From Elysia chlorotica (Eukaryota; Mollusca; Gastropoda; Plakobranchidae): 64,000 nt of DNA. Shown here piece after piece: positions 14,701 to 29,700 of the stretch (the first letter of the stretch is position 1; every line of letters starts with the position of its first letter). The stretch is from assembly GCA_003991915.1 (NCBI GenBank), contig RQTK01000167.1:169563-233562 (forward strand). The letters are read 5' to 3'. The position numbers and the translations under genes were made by a program. The notes below the pieces were generated by a model that had not been told where the DNA came from, did no database searches, and saw only the letters and a list, made by a program, of their open reading frames with translations.

Positions 14701-17700
14701 GCTGTATTTTCAAACGCTCAGGTTGAAAAAGTTCATCTTCTTTTTTAGAAGCTTAGACGAATTTTGGTTAGAGAAAGAAATATTTATTATTTAACATCTA
14801 TATAACGGATTTCATAACTTCACCATATTTCTAAAGCTCTTTTAAGTTACTTTCTCTTGAGTTGATATTATCCTCCCATCACTACATACCAATTTCAACA
14901 TTGACAGTTGTAAAATGACATCGTCCTACTATACTGACCCTCTCTTGGACCTCCAGGTCCCCGCTCTGAATGAACACAGGCAGTTTATCCTGCAAAAGCT
15001 GATGAACTTCAGCCTTGAGCTCTGCGTCTTCCCTCGCCTCTGCAGCCTTCAGGATTTTGCCATATAGCTTCAGAATGTTTTGTACAAAGATGGACTGGAT
15101 ATGTCCTGGTAATGATGTGATCTTTGGTCGTAGCATCGCCTCTAGGGTAGCCTTTGGGTTGCTCAAGTGTCTGTGGAAAAAAGGTGTCATCAAATAAATC
15201 ATCATAGATTTTACTTTTTAACTATGAGAAAATAAGATTGTGCCTCGCATTCCAGATTGAAAATAAATAAGCTAAAATGCTATGCTATGTCTCCAACATT
15301 GAATTGCAAAACAACACATCCAAGTATATTGGCATTGACAACAGTTAACTATGAAAGGCTTAAAGACAGCATAAATTATGAAAACCTTTAGAAACAGTAC
15401 TCGCACTGGCAAAAGTTAACTATGAAAGGCTTAACAAAAGTATTCTTAATGACAAAAGATAGTTATGAGAAGGCCTAGAAACAGTATTCGCATAAGTAAA
15501 ATGTGAGGCAATCATGACTCACTCTGAAAACTCGCCACATATCCAGGCTGCAGCATAGAGCACCTCACAGATACCATTCCTATGAGAGTTGTTGGCCAGA
15601 ATGTGTGAATTCTCCAACAGAAGAGCCTGATGAAGAATCAGATGTGAAATAAACCCACCATAGTATGTGGCAAGGACAAAGGCATACTTTTCTACCTCTA
15701 TCGACCAAAACATAAAAGCATTATTCTAGTTTAAACAGTCATATAATTCAAAATTTGTTTTATGTAAGCTGAATATCATACATACATGCAGTTAGCTATG
15801 TACTGACCATCTGAGAAACTGCAAAATGGCGGATGGCCTGGACACGAATAGCAACATCCAACATTTGATTTGCTATCAATTTCCCATGCTTGGTACCCTC
15901 CATACGTGTGAGCTCAACCAGAATGCTCACATACCTATGAAAAATAAATGACTATTAATGCATGGGTGGGAGCAAAACATTTCAAATAGCCTGCAGAAGG
16001 AGTGCATTTTGGTAAATTTACTGGAAAAGCCTGCTACCCATCGCAGGTTTTTTCTTAGGTAACAGTATCATACCAAAGCAGGCCTGCCTTTTATACAGAT
16101 CTATTTTAAGGATAAAACCACAACAAAGAATAGGAAACCAATCATTGCAGTTTTGCAAACTAAATAATGTTTACGATAGGCAGAATTCTCGAAAGTGTTT
16201 CTTCATTAATGAGGACGTGAGACCTTTTTCTCTTCTTTAAACAGGCCACTTTTTGTGACACACCCTGTGCCAAAAGTATTATTAATATGAATATAGGCCT
16301 TAAAGGCTATAAATAAATACCAAGACCCAGAAAAAAACCATTGAAGTCGGAGTGGTATTGTTTTTTTTACATTATATATCTTCAACTTTGAACTTGATCT
16401 AGATTTGATGTCAGATGTTTGTTAAATTGAGTCATTGAGTCATTTTGCTTTTCCTTCAATAGATTTAAACTTAGTTGTTTTTCAGTGTCTTGTATATGGA
16501 TGTAGAAAAGAGGAATAAAAGATAAAGCCACCAATATTCGTTCAAATGATCGATAATAAGAACCTTTCTGAGCAAATTTTTCTTCTTGTAAAAAATACAT
16601 CCTCTTTCTACTTTTGGTTTCAACTTCTCTATGACTGTGAATGGTGCATTGAATGTAATGGGTTCAATGAACTGGATCTATGTCTGCTCCTCCATTGTGA
16701 GAAATAATAATCACAAAACTCCTAATTTTAAAAAAAATATAGAAAAAACACCCACTGAGGAGTACCGAGTAGTCATAAAAAAAAATAATGGAAAAGACCA
16801 TGGCCTTATTTGTATCGGAAATACAAATATGCCATTAAATATCTTTGAATTTCCATGTCGTTAAACATGAAAAAAACAAACAAGAAAGGTGCAGATTGGT
16901 GGCTTCTCCATCGCTTCCCCAGATTTGCGAGCATTAAAGGGAAACACTCTAAAATCTGAGGCCGGATCACTTCTTTCGAGTTATCCCATTGTTTACATTT
17001 AAGTACAGCATGCACTGACACAAGCACCAGTGACATAGAGTTGGGTCATAGACAGGAACATGAAGCACCATGATTGGTTGGTCAGTGAAACTAGATGGAC
17101 CAAAGACATTCACCTGTAGCCATACCTCTATTAATTGTCGCATTGAACAGTTTTTGCCTTGTTAATGACGTATCAAATAGTACTTGCGCCATTAAACGCA
17201 ACCCTGAAGAGAACATAGTTTTACCTCGACGCCCATTAGAAAATGTAATTATCGATATACATTTAAAAAACTAACAAAAAAACTAACAAAACTAATACTG
17301 GTCTAATAGATTCGTGTGGGTGATTATAACATCTATAGCTCTTGGTCACTGCTACCACCCACAAAATTTTTTTTTAAAGTTACTACTGAGAAGCCGGCAA
17401 GCCGTCCGGCAAGCCGTCTTGTGTAGCCGAAGGGGGAGGGTGGGGGGGATACAACAAATCTAAATAATCAAAAAATACAAATTAAACTTAGTACTAGTAA
17501 TGGCATTGCCTTATATCAAGGAAAAATAAAACAATCTAAAATTCAAAGCACTTTTCTGCTCAGACCATGTTTGAAAAAAAAAAATTCTATATTCAACATT
17601 AAAAGATGACTGACCATTCAAAGTTGGTGACATATTGATAGTTGGACTGGCTACAGATCTCCACAGTCTTGGAGAGCAGCTCATCTCTGTAGTGGGATCC

Positions 17701-20700
17701 CTCAGCCTTGTCCATGTGCACCATCAGCTTCTTCACAATCTCCATCAGGTTCTTTTTTGATACCTGGAATCAAGAACAATTCATGATAATTATATAATCT
17801 AAGGTTAAACACAGTGAACAAAGAAATATGTGATCATAATGCAGAAAGGTTGAAAAAGAGGATATTTTAACCACCCCCACCTCCCTGTTCCAAAAGGAAG
17901 AGAGATGGGTATTGGCTAGCACTAATTGAGTCCTATTTCATTTTGTTTTTGCTTTTAAGTAGACAAGATATTAAAAAAAATTTTTTTTAACTTACTCGAC
18001 CTTTCTAAATGTTTTCCTCTTGGGGGGAAAATGGCATCAATGTATAACATTGGATTTAGTAGCCCTCTAGACTATTTCTTCAAGACTAAAAAAGTCATGA
18101 CATCACAGAAGGATGGAAAGGTGTCTCAAGAGTGCGAGCGACTACATCTGTAATTTTGTACTAGTAGCATATACTTAAAAGATAACTCACACTCACTTAA
18201 GAATCCAGAAATACAGTCAAGATCTAGAATTTAGATCTGATGTGCACTAAATTTTTTACTTTAAAGAAAACTTTCCACACAAACCGCCATTAGTCAATTG
18301 TGGATGAAAATTGTTTTTCCTTCATTAAAAAATCGAGCTCATTGGGCTAAACATTTCTATCATTGGGTCATCACACTCACAAGTGTCAAAAACATTCCAT
18401 TGATATAATCATGCCATTTATTTCTATATGGAATCATTTAACCCAGTTATAAGAGAATACAGTTCCACAAGTAGATTTTCACTGACTTTGGCAAACTCAT
18501 TTGAAAAAAAATCAAGAGTCAAACCTCAAGTACAAACACTTTAATCTAACAACTCACCATGCCATAGAGCAAGTCGAGAGCCCTCAGTCTGATACTCTCA
18601 TCACGATCGTCCAGGCACTGCAGGATGAGATCCTTGTGGCCTTGCACTGACTTGGGGTGACTTGCCAGGATGCGAGACATGGCAAGCAGGCCAAGGTACT
18701 TCACTGGAATTTGAGATATATCAGTGATGAAAGCATGATTGGAATTTATTTTAGTACTGAGCAAGCAATAATGAGCTTGTAGAGAAAAAAGTATACAATG
18801 CAATTTTTCTAACAATTAATAATGAACTTTAATCAATCTAAGACAGTTTAATTATTTTTCATATAAGGTTTAAAATTTTTTAATGTCACAAACTCTAGGA
18901 GGAAAAAAAAAGTATGCAGCACTTACGGTTCTGATCGGAGTCCTCTATGAGTATGCGAAGCTTTTGAACACATAACTGAAGAGAATCAAGTTAGATGGTG
19001 GAGAAAAAAAACATCAATACAATTAGTATTCAATTTTTTTTTAATTTTAAAAAAATTTACTGTAAATGTAATAAAGACATTTTCACTTCCTTATTTAAAA
19101 AAAAATAAATTAAAAATTAATGATTAAACGTGATGAATTTACGATAATTATAAAATTGAATGTATCGATCAGTTAAGGGAGCTAACTTTTTATGTCTTCA
19201 CAAACCTTGGTAAAAATGAACTGATTCAATTAAAGAGAAGATGCATATTTTTTTTTGCTTTTTTGCTTTCACACGCGTGTTTGAAATATTTTGTAATATA
19301 AAAAAATAACTTTGCTACTAAATGTATGTTTGCCACACACTCTATCAAGTTTCTTGAAAGAAGTTGAGAGAAATTTAAGGTAGAAATTGACTTGGATTAA
19401 GACAGGATTTAAAGTTCCCACACAAAGAAAATTAATCCTCTAATATGCATGGATTCATATAGGGACATTTTACTTGTAAATATGCTGGAGTTGTCATTGG
19501 CCTTACAGCAATCTGTTTTCCCTTCCAAAATTTTACATGTTTGAAGAGATACAAGACCCCTTAGACTGCATCATAATGGAGTTGGACAATAAGGCACCGA
19601 GGACTTAAGACTCTGCCTTATCTTTACTTCATCCTCCTTTCTCACAGTAATATACCAGTACATTTTAGAGAAGTTATCTGATTTTAAAAAAAATTACATG
19701 TTTTTTCTGCAAGCAATCTGTTTTCCCTTCCAAAATTTTACATGTTTGAAGAGATACAAGACCCCTTAGACTGCATCATAATGGAGTTGGACAATGAGGC
19801 ACCGAGGACTTAAGACTCTGCCTTATCTTTACTTCATCCTCCTTTCTCACAGTAATATACCAGTACATTTTAGAGAAGTTATCTGATTTTAAAAAAATTA
19901 CATGTTTTTTCTGCATGACAAGGTTGGGCATTCAAATTTAATTTCTTAGAAGCAGCCCAGAAAATGAAATTTTTAGCTCAATAACCTGCAAGCAATGGTG
20001 GGCAAAAAGCAAAATACTACTCATTGTCAACAGGCGAACACAAATTTTGTTGTTTAAAAAAAAAAAAGAAAATTAATGTATTCTCCCCACCTCATTATTT
20101 TATTCTTTAAAACTTGTGTGTTGGATTTTTTAGGCAAACTATTATATTAGGGTGAATACTACATGATTCCCTCACTCCGGATATTTTTTTAAATTCTGAA
20201 ACAACCTAGATCATAGTGATTGATCGAAAAGAATGTGAAAGGATCAGATTGACAGAGAGAAAATAGATAGGTGGGGAGTCAGGTGGAAAAACTATGAGAC
20301 AAAGAATTGTGTAAGAGAGATGTGAATAACAACAGTACTGATATTGTTAGGCAAATGTCCATGTTTAACAATGCTGATGTTGACTATCTAAAAAAAAAGA
20401 AGTTTTGTTCACCGTTTCTCTCTTGTACAATCTAGATATGATTACTCATTCCTAATTTTTTAAGAATAAAGAAAAAGACCACCTCGGTTAGAAGAAGCTC
20501 TCCATCTACAAGGTTTGTGATTAGTCTTGAAATAAGGAACAGAAAATCCAGTTAAGTCCATACCAGCTGCATGCAACAACCCTCATAACAATTGGAAAGG
20601 AAAAGGATATTAAGCAAAATATAAATAAGTTTTATTACCCACATTTCAAACCTTGACCAAAATAAAATAATTTAAAAAAAAAAGGAAAAGGAAAGAGAAA

Positions 20701-23700
20701 AAGAGTGTTGATAGATTATCAATGGCGTGCTATTTTGGTGCCATTTTTTGTCTCATTTTAATTCTAAAAAAAAATAATAGTGGCATGATTGCATTATATT
20801 GAGCTGCAAAAACAGGCCGAAAAAATACCTGAATTGATGCTGTATGGTTGGGTATGCCTGAAGATATAGAAACGAGAACTGTAAGTGAGAGAGGAAAAAG
20901 AAAACAAAAACAAGTCACTTCTGCGCTCATAAGCATAGCCTGAAAAAAAAGTTTTAGGGCAATAAAAGGTTCATAGTTAGAAAGGCTATAAAGTATGCTG
21001 TGAATTTTTTTTTTTTAAAAGAACTTGTTAGTAAATAGAAAAGGTGTTCAGGCATAATCTTGCAGTCTGCCTAGGAACTTAATGGAGTAAAAAATAAAAT
21101 TATATACATACTTTGGACAATGTTCACTGTTCTCAGTTGATCATGTAAAAGAAAACCTAATAACCAGAATGTTTGTTTGTTTGTTTTTTATTCATCATGT
21201 TCTTTAAGAAAAATTGGTGCTGTTTATGATCATGGTCATATCAACTTAATCATTGAAACATTTATGTCAATTTCTAAATGTTGTTTTAAAACAATCAAAT
21301 AGGCATGGGACACAGTTTAAATTTATGTATAAAATATGGAAGACTACCATGCTAAATATTTTTTTAGGCTAGACTCTAAACTGGAAGCAAAGTAAGAAAA
21401 AAAATATATAAATAGAGCAAAATGTAAAAAAAAAAAGGCAACATCTGAAAGTATCTTGATAATTTTTTGTCTGCAATTAAGCAAAAGCAATACAAATCTT
21501 TCAACACCTAAATTCCCCAGGTAAGAATCACCTCAAACCAAAAACTCACTACTATACTTGTTTCTAGCTCTGGGAGAGTTTAGAAGACCCTCAACAGACA
21601 CTAGAAAAACCTTTAGAACAGCAAACACAAAATAATTTAAGCATTCTGTTCCTCCTTGTATGCATTATTTAAAAATGATTAATATTAAAGTACAACAATG
21701 ACTTAAACTGAGATTCTGTATTATATTATGTATGATTAAAAAAACGTTTCCTTCATTTATAAAACACGCTTAAGATTTACAAATATAGCTAAAGATGCCG
21801 GGAAGAGGGAATGATGAAACTTATTTTAAATTTGCCATGCAGTTAGGAACTATAATCTTTGAAAGCCTTTGAGTCAGAAACCAATTTCATCACAATACAA
21901 ACAATTTATCAATCTTAATACCACGAAGAGTAAATTTCATTTCTATTCACACCAAAGATGACCTTGGGGCTTGTGGCATTAAGGCTAATTAATTTCCTTG
22001 CAAAGTACCATTTTAAATTATCCATATCATTAATCACACAACTTTGCTTAAAAGGTTCTTTAAGAAAACCTTTTTGGCTGGAAGAATAATTCAAAATCAA
22101 ACCAAGAATGTACGTAAGAATTCGTCTCTACTTTTCATGAGTAGAATATTAAACCTTGCTCACTTATTTTTCTACCACATATTTTATACTAATGATGAAC
22201 TAAATATATTTAAGGTTAACCCCAGCCTTCCTTTATGATAAAACATCAAATAAATATTTCATTCATTTTCTCACATGTTCATACTACAAGAAATTAAATT
22301 TGTGGGGGAAAAACCACCTTGGTGAAATAAAAATTTCAAGCTAACTATATCAGGGAAAAACAAAAACAAATTCATAGGTAGTGAAAGACAAAGATAGATG
22401 CTTGGTGAAATGAATCACAATAGTAATATTAAAATTTTACAAGAGAATTGAGTGAGAGAAAAAAAAGAAGAAAAAATGAGACATCCAACGCATTTACTTC
22501 TTATCAATAGCTTAAATGCGCAACTCAACTGTATCACACCGCAGTATAGGTTTGATGCACTAGATCTAAATTAGATATTCAGCGCAATTATAGTTGCCAT
22601 GTGAATGTAATTATTTACATTCTCTTTACAGTTGAGAAGCAATATTCTCAAAGGACATCAATCATACATTGTGATAAATCGTTGCTATTAGTCTTATTGT
22701 TTCTCTTCGATCACAATGTTACAAATGGGCTGTTACTTGAATGAGGCCAAATTGAATTTGTTTTGCAGCTTAATTAACACTAACAAATAAAGAACAATGT
22801 GTGATCGCTACTAGTCATATGTGTCTGCACTGTACCTATAGAAACGATATGACTTGTATGTACTGTCAATAAGCATCATAATAATTAATATGTAGGGTAT
22901 ATATGATTTCCACTGGAAATGAATATATATATATATATGAAAAAAATTTCACATTATTTTTTTTTTTTTAATATTCACCAGAAAGTCCATAAATCTACAG
23001 TAAAATTAAAATGTAGATACTCTGTACCTTTTCAACATCAGAAAAAAAGAACAACATTGTGATACATATTATATGCTTATTTAAGCCATTTGAACTTAGG
23101 ATCTTTTTTTTTTTCAACAAAAACAAGAAAGACATAGTTAAAAGGTAAGTAAAAAATGTTGACACAACAACATGGAGCCCACAAAACAAGAAACACAATT
23201 TCTTTACCTGCGATGACAGTGTTGATACATTCGTAAAGTAGTGACATGGCTGATGTACTGCAAAAAAAAAAAAAAATAGAAGATAAAATTACAGTGGCAG
23301 TTATGTAGTTGTCTTTGACTATTCTTATTAGGTAGCAGTAATGTCAGCTGGATCAATGTTCAATTGCTGTTTTAAGTTGAACATACATACTGAAGTCTGA
23401 TCTGCAAACTTATTTTTTTTTACTGAGAATCCTTAAATTTACAGAAAATTGGCATCACTGTAATGCAAGATTTGTTAGAAGGTAAACACTATCACTTCAA
23501 GTGTCAAAAGGACAATCATACTATAGGTTTGACAAATGCTTTATATACAATGCTCAAGTATTGTAATGTGCCTAACGTGTATTATTCTAAAATTCCATTA
23601 AATGCATTGAAAATGTATCATAGTTTATCATATTTGACTGAGTAAGCATTAGAAAGATCTTTGATAAATTAAGGAAGACATAAAGACCAAAAAAATAAAA

Positions 23701-26700
23701 AAAAGACCAAGGATATCGATTACAAATAATGTTTGCACTTCTTAGCATTACAACATCGTTGTTTTCCTATTTACAGAGATCACAGTAAAAAAATGTCCCA
23801 AACCCTGAACTTTGCCGTATAACTTGGAACGGAATTATGGCGGCTCATCAAATTGTTGCCCTAGTAAACCCAAACAAATGTTTTTGTAAGCTTGTTTAAA
23901 GCAGTAAACATATACAATGAAGCATACCAAGAGATAAAACAACCTGATGACTAGTCTTCAAAAGTGAGAGAGGTACATGTATACAGTTAAAAAATGCAGA
24001 TCTAGATATAAAAATAGAATTACTAAATAGAACTCTCAGACTTGATAATCGCTCTGCTAGATCTAGATCTAGATTGAGTTCTCAAATGCGGTAAGCTGGC
24101 GATGATGCTCTAGATTATAGATTAGGACTTGATAATTGCTCTGCTAGATCAAGATCTATATTGAGTCCTAAAATGCAGTAAGCTGGCTATGATGCTCTGT
24201 ATTATAGATTTAGTTTGCCGACCTGTTTATAAAACCACATCTGAGCACATGAAAGATAATATAACTGCTGTGCTGATCAAGTAAAATCACACCCTTCAAT
24301 TAAAAAATAGAACTTTATTCTAGATATTGATCTATCCATTGTTGTAAATGATGTAAAGTCAGACCGAGATCGGTGTTGTTTGGACAAATAAAGTCAATAA
24401 CAAACCACAGTCAATTGATAGGCTCTTGTGGATCATCCCGATAGACTACCGATAGTTAACAAAGGAATGCGTATTGTTCTCTATAGAGGGAGGGAGAGAA
24501 TTCTCTCCCTCTCTCCGGGTTTAACACCTCCTAGGTTCTCCTGGGGGATCCTATACGGCGAAAAGGAACGTCGGAATGAATAACTTGAAATAGCAAGTTT
24601 ACCGAAATAGATATCGAAAGTAAAACGAGTTTAACAGCACATGTACTTCTGTTTTGAATCGAAAGTATTTCTTGTATTGTAATATAAGGTAGGAAACCGA
24701 AACTTCAGGATTAAAAAAACGGTACTTGCCTAAGGGTCGCATCATCAAGAACGCAAATAACATTACAATTGGAAAAATCCAATGAAATATCCTTTGGCAT
24801 GAATAACTTGAAATAGCAAGTTTACCGGAATCGATATCAAAAGTAAAACGAGTTTAACAGCACATGTAATTCTTGTATTGTAATAGAAGACAGGAAACCG
24901 AAACTTCAGGATTAAAAAAACGGGTTGAAAGGGAAAACAGCGTTGCCTCGTTTTCGCACTTTTTTGTTTCATAATCATTGGTTGTGCTCATCGTATTTCG
25001 TAATTTTTTCGGGACAGTCTGCGGCTGCAGACATTATCGGGGGAAATCGTTGCTGCCGCAGAAAATCGCAGATCCGCTGAATACTGTGATCCCTGTATTT
25101 AGTAGACAAGAGAGATTGATTTTAAGGTCTACACACCCCACAATTTTTGCTTTGCTCTAGTGGAATATCTAAAATACAAACCTATGAATCAAATTGGTGA
25201 GGGGCTCAATAAGCTTTTTTCCAAGCCGAGGCTCCAAAGGTGTTAAAGCACTGAACTGGAAGAATAGACCAAAATAGCTGTGACAATACTTCTAAAAACA
25301 GTATTTTATGTTCATAGTTTTAATTTGAAAAATAAATGTATACAAATTTCCTTTTACTCATCATTTTCAAGTTGCACAATGTCCTTGTCTCTATTAGACA
25401 TATACAAGGAAGAAAAGCTTTTTTTTTTCAAAGGGAAGAGACATAGGGAAAAAAAGAAGATCCTAAATACAATATTATCTGGACGGAATAATTGACTAGT
25501 GAATGAACAATTTGGTAGGCTGTCTTACCAGCTTAATTATTTTGATGAGAACCCAGTTGTTGGTGGAAGTTGTCATCAACTTAAAGAAAAGCGGAGCAAG
25601 AGAAAGGTAATTTTTGGGGTTCTTCCTCGCCAGCTCACAAATGACATTGACTGCTGCTGACTGTACACCTAGAGAGACCAAACAAAAATGTGTTACAATC
25701 TTCATTCAATGGCATATCAAAATCTGATGAGAATTACGACTCTGCTGTGAAACAGCACATTCATTAGGACAAGAATGTTTTTTTTCAGGTGTTTTACAGC
25801 GATGCCGACTGGATCAATATTTTTTTTTTACTGACCCTTTATGTGTTAGCTAACACAGCACATTGAATTACTCAACATAACCCCTTGACAAACAATTACT
25901 ACACTCTGCCCCTGTAACATTTTTTTTACTGAAAACGTGCAAATGTACGGAAAATTAGCATCACTGATTTTAGCAGAGAGACACAGATTATTTTATGCTG
26001 CACATGAAATGAAACACTATTCTATTAACAATAGGTTTGTCATATTATGAAAAGTTGGAAATAAGTTAACTCAACAGAGCCACATCCTTACAAGTAGTGA
26101 AATAGACATTTTTCTTTTAAAGATAAAAAGCTGAAGTTTTCATATCTTAAAACCACATCTGATAAAAAGCTGAAGTTTTCAAATCTTAAAACCACATCTG
26201 ATAAAAAGCTGAAGTTTTCAAATCTTAAAACCACATCTGATAAAAAGCTGAAGTTTTCAAATCTTAAAAAAGTTTAATTCTATGAATCAAAAGACACTAA
26301 TTTTGGGAAAACCCCCCAAATAGTGTGATTTCATGAGCATTGCTAGCAAAATACTGTGACTCCATGGAGTTGATAATAAGATCATTGTACCTGGATCTGG
26401 ATCTTCCAGTTTCTCTTTAAGCCTTGGGAATGCTGGCCGCAGAGCCTCGGGGAACTGCAGGAACACTTTGTACATGATCAGCACTGCTTTCTTCCTCAAG
26501 TACGGCCTAGAGGATGTCATCTGATAGAGAGAGTTGGGTTGAGTACAATTGGTTGCTTAATGTCCAACGTCAGCACTACATTACTATACACGTACTAGAT
26601 TCTAGATGGGCCCCAAGACTGATGTCTGACAATTTTATGTGCTGCCACGCACAGACAGTACACCTTTCTTTGCCAGTAACACTAGGGAGCAACTACACTA

Positions 26701-29700
26701 ACTCAAACATCCATCCTAGCCAGACACAGACAATATGCAGCTATAAATTTTAAGTGGTTTTTTGTTTCTCGAGATACACAGGATGTCGATCGACGGATAA
26801 CAGCTTCCGATGCCAGAGGGACAATCTGTGCATAGCCACACGGAGGCAAAATTTGAACTGTGATGATATGTGTTGGACGCCCGCCATTGTTTTTCGCCTC
26901 TCGATTGCAAACTTCAAACACACTTTTCTCTAGGTCACAATAAAAATGATTGATGAAATAAGCTGATTTTTTTAAATATTTGAAAATTAAGCTATGCGCC
27001 AGACTAGCGGTATGTGTGAAGACCAGTTCGCCGTTGAACGTCCACCTTGATCCTGGTATCACATGCTTCGACCAGCATCTGTGTTGCTTGGGTTGTTTAT
27101 ACCAAGGCCGCGTGCTTTGTCATCTGTGAATGACAACCCACGCTTGGCCTAGTTTGGTGTAGCTAGGGTATAATACTGACACCGACCCAACCAGTAGGGA
27201 TATAAAGATACAGAGAGGGAATGGTGGGAATATAATAATTCCAAAAATTAAAAACAGAAATGAAACAAAATACAGTATGTCAGTAAGAAGACACTACATG
27301 TTGAGGCAAATATCTTCGTTACATGCATTATAGTAAAACTTACATTTTTGGCTCTTAAAACTGATGTAATATGTAAAAAAAAAAAAAATTGTCAATGCCC
27401 TAAGTTTCAATTGCTTTATAAACTCACAAGAGTCATGATGTCGTTGGCCAAATCCCTGGCTAGATCTGGCGTGATGAAGCAGGCCAGCCCCCCAAGTGCC
27501 ACTCCAGAATCATACATGTTCTGACTACTCATGTCCTGTTCAAAAACACAAAGGAAAAAAAAAAGAAAATTTTGGTCATACATCAGATTTAAAAGCTTGT
27601 TTTGAAATTTTTTTTAATATTTTTATTTCTGAAACCTTTTTCTTTTATTGCCACTAACTGTTCCATTTTCTCAATGAAAATTGCCTTTTCAGAAAATATG
27701 ATCTGATTAGAGGATGCTCTGAGGATTAGGATTAGGTATTATAAAGATAAAAGTATGAAAACTGCATCAAAAAAGATAAAAAGCTGAAGTTTTCATATCT
27801 TAAAACCACATCTGATAAAAAGCTGAAGTTTTCAAATCTTAAAACCACATCTGATAAAAAGCTGAAGTTTTCAAATCTTAGAAAATTTTCATTCTATGAT
27901 TCAAAAGACACAAATTTTGGGAAAACCCCCCAAAATAGTGTGATTTCATGACATTGCTAGCAAAATACTGCGACTCCATGGAGTTCATAATAAGAACATT
28001 GTACCTGGATCTGGATCTTCCAGTTTCTCTTTAAGCCTTGGGAATGCTGGCCGCAGAGCCTCGGGGAACTGCAGGAACACTTTGTACATGATCAGCACTG
28101 CTTTCTTCCTCAAGTACGGCCTAGAGGATGTCATCTGATAGAGAGAGTTGGGTTGAGTAATAATAATAATAATAATAATAATGAAGATCGTTTATATAGC
28201 GCTTCTTCCAAGAACATGGCTCGAAGCGCTTTACAATGCATAACAAAGAAGCAAACATGCAACACATAAGAAAACATACAACCATTCACAACTTGCTCGC
28301 ACACTTGCTTCATATTCAACGTTTGACAGATAAGCAATAATGAATAATCACATTGAAAAAGAAGGGCTCTCATTAAGGTAAAAATAAAAAAGATAGGTCT
28401 TGAGCCCTGCCTTAAATTGCTGCAATGAAGATGCTTTTCTCAGGGGCAGTGGCAATGCATTCCAAATCACAGGGGCATGATGTACAAAAGCACCCTCACA
28501 ACACTTCTTCTTTGCTTTTGATGGCACCGTTAACAATTGGTTGCTTAACATCCAACCTCAGCACTACATTACTATACATGTACTATATTCTGGACGGGCC
28601 CCAAGACTGGTGTTTGACAATTTTATAGGCTGACACGCACAGACAGTACACCTTTCTTTGCCAGTAACACTAGGGAGCAACTACACTAACTCAAACATCC
28701 ATCTCAGCCAGACACAGACAATATGCAGCTATCTTTTTTAAGTGGTTTTTTGTTTCTCGAGATACACAGGATGTTGATTGACGGATAACAGTTTCCAATG
28801 CCAGAGGGACAATCTGTGCATAGTGACACAGAGGCAAAATTTGATCTGTGATGATCTGTGTTGGATGCTCGCCATTGTTTTCTGCCTCTCGATTCAAAAC
28901 ATTAAACACACTTTTCTCTAGGTCACAATTAGTTTTTGAAATATTTGAAAATTAAGCTATTATATCTTCGTTATATGCATTATAGTAAAACTTGCATTTC
29001 TGCTTCTTAAAACTGATATAATACGTTTAAAAAAATTTGTCAATGCCCTAAGTTTCAATTGCTTTCTAAACTCACAAGAGTCATGATGTCGTTGGCCAAA
29101 TCCCTGGCCAGATCTGGCGTGATGAAGCAGGCCAGCCCTCCAAGTGCCACTCCAGAATCATACATGTTCTGACTACTCATGTCCTGTTCAGAAACACAAA
29201 GGAAAAAAAAAAGAAAATTTTAGTCATACATCAGATTTAAAAGCTTGTTTTGAATTTTTTTGTAATATTTTTATTTCTGAAACCTTTTTCTTTTATTGCC
29301 ACTAACTGTTCCATTTTCTCAATGAAAATTGCCTTTTCAGAAAATATGATCTGATTAGAGGATGCTCTGAGGATTAGGATTAGGTATTATACAGATAAAA
29401 GTATGAAAACTGCATCATGTTTGTTTTGAAAGGCTAAAAATTTGTAATGTATGAATTACAAGTCTTCTGAAAATATACAGAAGATACTAAAATGTTAGTC
29501 ATGACATACGAGCATATCATCTCACCCAGAGAGCTCAGGCACTAAAAAGCAATTAATTTTGCAAAAGGTATAGACTTAGTAATTTTAAAACAGACAGCCC
29601 TGACATAAATGTTTTTATATAAATACTTTGTAAAACTAGAAAATCAGTGTTTTTACTTGGGTTTTTTCCCCCGGGACTTTTACGATGCAGTCATCCTGCA

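Larger units (their letters stand above)
26120..27770 (-). repeat. Exon-pair tandem duplication, copy B (promoter-distal)
   Basis: About 1.65 kb holding a second copy of AP3D1 exons 5 (27428-27535) and 6 (26391-26520) with their introns. It starts with four 39-bp units (26122-26277) and ends 'aaaactgcatca'. Relative to copy A it has about 310 bp extra in the intron (about 26994-27305) that includes a SINE body fragment (27168-27200), and it lacks the LINE insertion. Exon 6 is identical between copies; exon 5 differs at two synonymous sites. Confidence 0.92.

Noticed and set aside
26703-27062. A 119-codon minus-strand open frame in copy B
   Set aside because: No recognisable family; the copy-A counterpart carries only a shortened form, and the stretch lies in an intron beside SINE sequence.
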